Shown here: piece by piece, positions 6,798 to 8,388 of the stretch
How the letters are laid out: each line of letters opens with the position of its first letter
Numbering within the stretch: the stretch's first letter is position 1
NCBI GenBank assembly: GCA_016866585.1
Contig: VGMB01000057.1
Coordinates: forward strand, 1 to 8,388
Direction: 5' to 3'
DNA length: 8,388 nucleotides
Source of the DNA: Chlamydiota bacterium
GTDB taxonomy: Bacteria; Chlamydiota; Chlamydiia; Chlamydiales; Rhabdochlamydiaceae
The notes under the pieces: model-generated
What the model was told of the DNA's origin: nothing
The model's input: only the letters and a program-made list of their open reading frames with translations
The model's database searches: none
Translations under genes and position numbers: made by a program

Positions 6798-7966
6798 TAA
6801 ACATCTGCTCTATATCTTTTTTGAGATCTAAGTAGCTTGATATATTGCTTGGCTTCTTCTTCAGAAAAATTGCCTTCTTTTTTTGCAATTTCCTGTAATG
6901 CCAAGTCAACGTCTTTTGCCATTTTTTCTGCATCACCGCAAACGTAAAAATAAGCACCCTGTTCTAGCCAATTCCATAACTCTTTGCTATTTTCAAGCAT
7001 TTTATGCTGAACATATACTTTTTCATCTTGGTCTCTGGAGAATGCTAGACTTAGTTTTAATTTTCCTTGAGATTCGAGATCTGAGAAGTAGTCTCCGTAA
7101 AAAAAATCAGAATCTTTGTTTCTTTCACCAAAAAATAACCAATTTTTTCCGTTAGAATTAGAACTTATTCTTTCTTGTAAAAAAGCCCTAAATGGCGCCA
7201 CCCCAGTACCGGGTCCTACCATAATGATCGGCGCATCTATATTCTCAGGCAATGTGAATGTCTGCGTTGGGTGGATGTAAAGAGGGATGTCTGTGTGGTT
7301 TTCAGCTGCTAAATTGCATAAAAAATGGCTGGCAACTCCGAATTTTTGTTCCCCATTATGACTAAAAGTATACAAAGCGACAGTTAAATGAATCTCATTC
7401 GGGTGTGCTTTTTGTGCAGAGCTTATAGAATAAAAGCGTGGAAGTAGTGGACTAAATTGTGAACAAACTTCTTGCAGAGGAATATTTTTAATGTTGTATT
7501 CCTCTAAAACATCGGCAGGTTGATGTCTTGCTAGATACTCCATTAGCTTGTCTTTATTTTCTTTTTGAAAAAGTGTATCTAGTTTGGCTTTATTTTCTTG
7601 AAGATCTTCATTTTCAAAAATTACCTTTAAAAAAGATGAGGTTAATCGTGAAAGGTTAGCATTATAGGTGAGAAAATTTCCTATTGTTGTTTCTAATCCA
7701 GATCTTTTATCGGTTATTATTTCATCACCTGAGGCATTTAATACTTTTAATAAATGTTCAACTAAAAGGGGATTATTTTTAGGAAATATTGCTATGGAAT
7801 CCCCGGGCTTATACTTTAGATCAGAGCCGGTTATATCTAAAGCTAGGTGATATGTTTGCTTTGATGAGCCATCTTTTACTAGAAGTTGCTTAGATGAAAT
7901 TTTTGCTTTGAATGGATTTTGTTTCGAGTACATTATAACACTTGATTGGTTTTTGAAAAAATACAT
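6794..7966 (-). CDS. cysJ: CysJ-type sulfite reductase flavoprotein-like FAD/NADPH oxidoreductase without FMN domain
   Basis: This is the FAD- and NADPH-binding half of a diflavin reductase (390 residues against about 599 for E. coli CysJ); the N-terminal flavodoxin domain is absent. Motifs in order: PGDSIAIFPKNNP (54-66) at the start of the FAD domain, a helical connecting insert (about 95-170), FAD site RFYSISSA (177-184), GVASHFLCNL (210-219), NADP site GPGTGVAPFRAFLQER (251-266), FFGERNKDSDFFY (278-290), SRDQ (310-313), KVYVQ (316-320), YVCGDAEKMAKDVD (341-354) and terminal RYRADVY, as in CysJ. It would pass electrons from NADPH to an unknown acceptor; no sulfite reductase hemoprotein gene is in the window. 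The start is uncertain: ATG at 7966 or ATG at 7933 (residue 12, MYSKQNPFKAKI, where homology begins); neither has a clear ribosome-binding site. The stop overlaps that of ispF. Confidence 0.9.
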   Translation of the reverse strand: MYFFKNQSSVIMYSKQNPFKAKISSKQLLVKDGSSKQTYHLALDITGSDLKYKPGDSIAIFPKNNPLLVEHLLKVLNASGDEIITDKRSGLETTIGNFLTYNANLSRLTSSFLKVIFENEDLQENKAKLDTLFQKENKDKLMEYLARHQPADVLEEYNIKNIPLQEVCSQFSPLLPRFYSISSAQKAHPNEIHLTVALYTFSHNGEQKFGVASHFLCNLAAENHTDIPLYIHPTQTFTLPENIDAPIIMVGPGTGVAPFRAFLQERISSNSNGKNWLFFGERNKDSDFFYGDYFSDLESQGKLKLSLAFSRDQDEKVYVQHKMLENSKELWNWLEQGAYFYVCGDAEKMAKDVDLALQEIAKKEGNFSEEEAKQYIKLLRSQKRYRADVY

Positions 7967-8033
7967 AGACAGATGCTATGAAAAAAGGTAAATATAAGTT
8001 CAAACTATTATATCAGAAATTAAGATTATTACG

Positions 8034-8171
8034 ATGAAAGAAGTTCTTTTAATAACATTTTTACTTTGCACAATCGTATCCTCCTGTGTTCAAGGAGGAT
8101 ACAATAGGACTTATATTATTTCGGAGCAATCAAAAGAAGTCGCCCCTTCATTTAATGAAGAGGCTCTTTAA
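8034..8171 (+). CDS. Small lipoprotein, 45 residues, unrecognised
   Basis: The frame runs ATG 8034 to TAA 8169-8171. Residues 1-17 form a signal peptide (MKEVLLITFLLCTIVSS) with lipobox VSSC, so Cys18 would be lipidated and a mature peptide of only 28 residues would remain, starting CVQGGYN and ending in acidic SFNEEAL. The residue after Cys18 is Val, which by the E. coli rule would favour the outer membrane. There is no other cysteine in the mature part. No ribosome-binding site is obvious. A perfect 10-bp hairpin spans the lipobox codons. It ends three bases before the convergent gltX stop. In Chlamydia, from memory, the small cysteine-rich lipoprotein gene omcA lies next to gltX, so this may be a positional counterpart, but no sequence likeness to OmcA is seen. 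Size alone makes it easy to miss in automated annotation. Confidence 0.72.
   Translation: MKEVLLITFLLCTIVSSCVQGGYNRTYIISEQSKEVAPSFNEEAL
8076..8102 (+). repeat. Perfect 10-bp inverted repeat within the small lipoprotein gene
   Basis: GTATCCTCC (8076-8084) and GGAGGATAC (8094-8102) pair perfectly, with an inner T-A pair (8085-8093) making 10 bp around the 7-base loop GTGTTCA. It covers the codons for the end of the signal peptide, Cys18 and the first mature residues. There is no T-run after it on the plus strand, so it does not look like an intrinsic terminator. In mRNA it would be a strong hairpin about 40 bases after the start codon. Confidence 0.8.
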
Positions 8172-8174
8172 TGA

Positions 8175-8388
8175 TCAGATCATAAGTTCTTTACAATCTT
8201 TTTTTGTCCAACTCTTGGTGAGGATATCCATTTTTTTATTGGATATTCCGCCAAGAAATTCGATTGCATTTAAAAGACGAGCTCTAGATCTGTCTTTTCC
8301 TAGGATGTCTACGGAATCATATAAAGGAGGACCTTGTCTTTTTCCTGTAAAAGCTCCATACAGAAGAGGAATCATAACTTTTTTAAAG
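8175..8388 (-). CDS. gltX: Glutamyl-tRNA synthetase, C-terminal end (partial, N-terminus outside window)
   Basis: The frame is open to the right edge and stops with TGA at 8175-8177, giving the last 71 codons. The segment beginning FKKVMIPLLYGAFTGKRQG and continuing PPLYDSVDILGKDRSRARL matches the end of the anticodon-binding region of bacterial GltX, whose usual form is like PLRVALTGKTxGPPLFExxxxLGKExxxxRL. After this block there are about 27 further residues (AIEFLGGISN and on to KDCKELMI), more than many GltX proteins have. An in-frame ATG at 8373-8375 is internal, not the start. It converges on the small lipoprotein gene with a 3-base gap and no terminator between them. GltX charges tRNA-Glu and, in bacteria without GlnRS such as chlamydiae, also tRNA-Gln for later amidation. 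Confidence 0.82.
   Translation of the reverse strand, partial: FKKVMIPLLYGAFTGKRQGPPLYDSVDILGKDRSRARLLNAIEFLGGISNKKMDILTKSWTKKDCKELMI

Noticed and set aside
6883..7850. Plus-strand open frames of 60-90 codons antisense to the cysJ-like gene
   Set aside because: Shadows of a gene with intact motifs along its whole length.
7933..7940. TATAAT directly before the second possible start of the cysJ-like gene, as a promoter
   Set aside because: A transcript from it would begin after the ATG it precedes; the match is likely chance in AT-rich sequence.
7964..7980. CATAG/CTATG inverted repeat at the upstream end of the cysJ-like gene
   Set aside because: Five bases per arm in AT-rich DNA is expected by chance, and no other sign of an operator is present.

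Overview
The window (8,388 bases, AT-rich, roughly 36-38% G+C by spot counts) looks like bacterial chromosome from the Chlamydiota, most likely a chlamydia-like (environmental) member. Two things suggest this. The IspF homologue is divergent and extended at its N-terminus, and it sits tail-to-tail against a CysJ-type flavin reductase that lacks its FMN domain. Next come a small lipoprotein gene and the 3' end of gltX. From memory, Chlamydia genomes carry ispF-cysJ and, a few genes further on, omcB-omcA-gltX in the same order, so this looks like a contracted version of that stretch. The placement is inference.

Bases 1-5900 hold an ABC-type tripartite efflux locus. Reading leftwards from 4344 are a HlyD/YbhG-like periplasmic adaptor, a YbhF-like protein with two fused ATPase domains, and two ABC-2 permeases like YbhS and YbhR; the last runs off the left edge. 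Their junctions are tight (13-base gap, 4-base overlap, 1-base overlap), so they should be one operon. Reading rightwards from 4476, across a 131-base divergent promoter region, is a NodT/OprM-type outer-membrane lipoprotein channel. Together these encode a full export path: cytoplasmic ATPase, inner-membrane permease pair, periplasmic adaptor and outer-membrane duct. The substrate cannot be read from the sequence.

Bases 5901-6266 contain no convincing coding frame. This gap is richer in G+C (about 44% over 5941-6180) than the genes beside it and is full of inverted repeats, including a two-tier 13-bp hairpin and competing alternative stems. I interpret it as a structured non-coding RNA or long structured leader upstream of ispF. 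I do not recognise its family, and it is the best candidate here for something undescribed.

Bases 6267-8388 hold ispF (isoprenoid synthesis, MEP pathway) on the plus strand, overlapping by four bases the convergent cysJ-like gene. A 45-codon lipoprotein gene at 8034-8171 follows on the plus strand, with a perfect 10-bp hairpin over its lipobox codons. The last 71 codons of gltX lie on the minus strand and continue past the right edge. I found no tRNA, rRNA, insertion sequence or CRISPR array.
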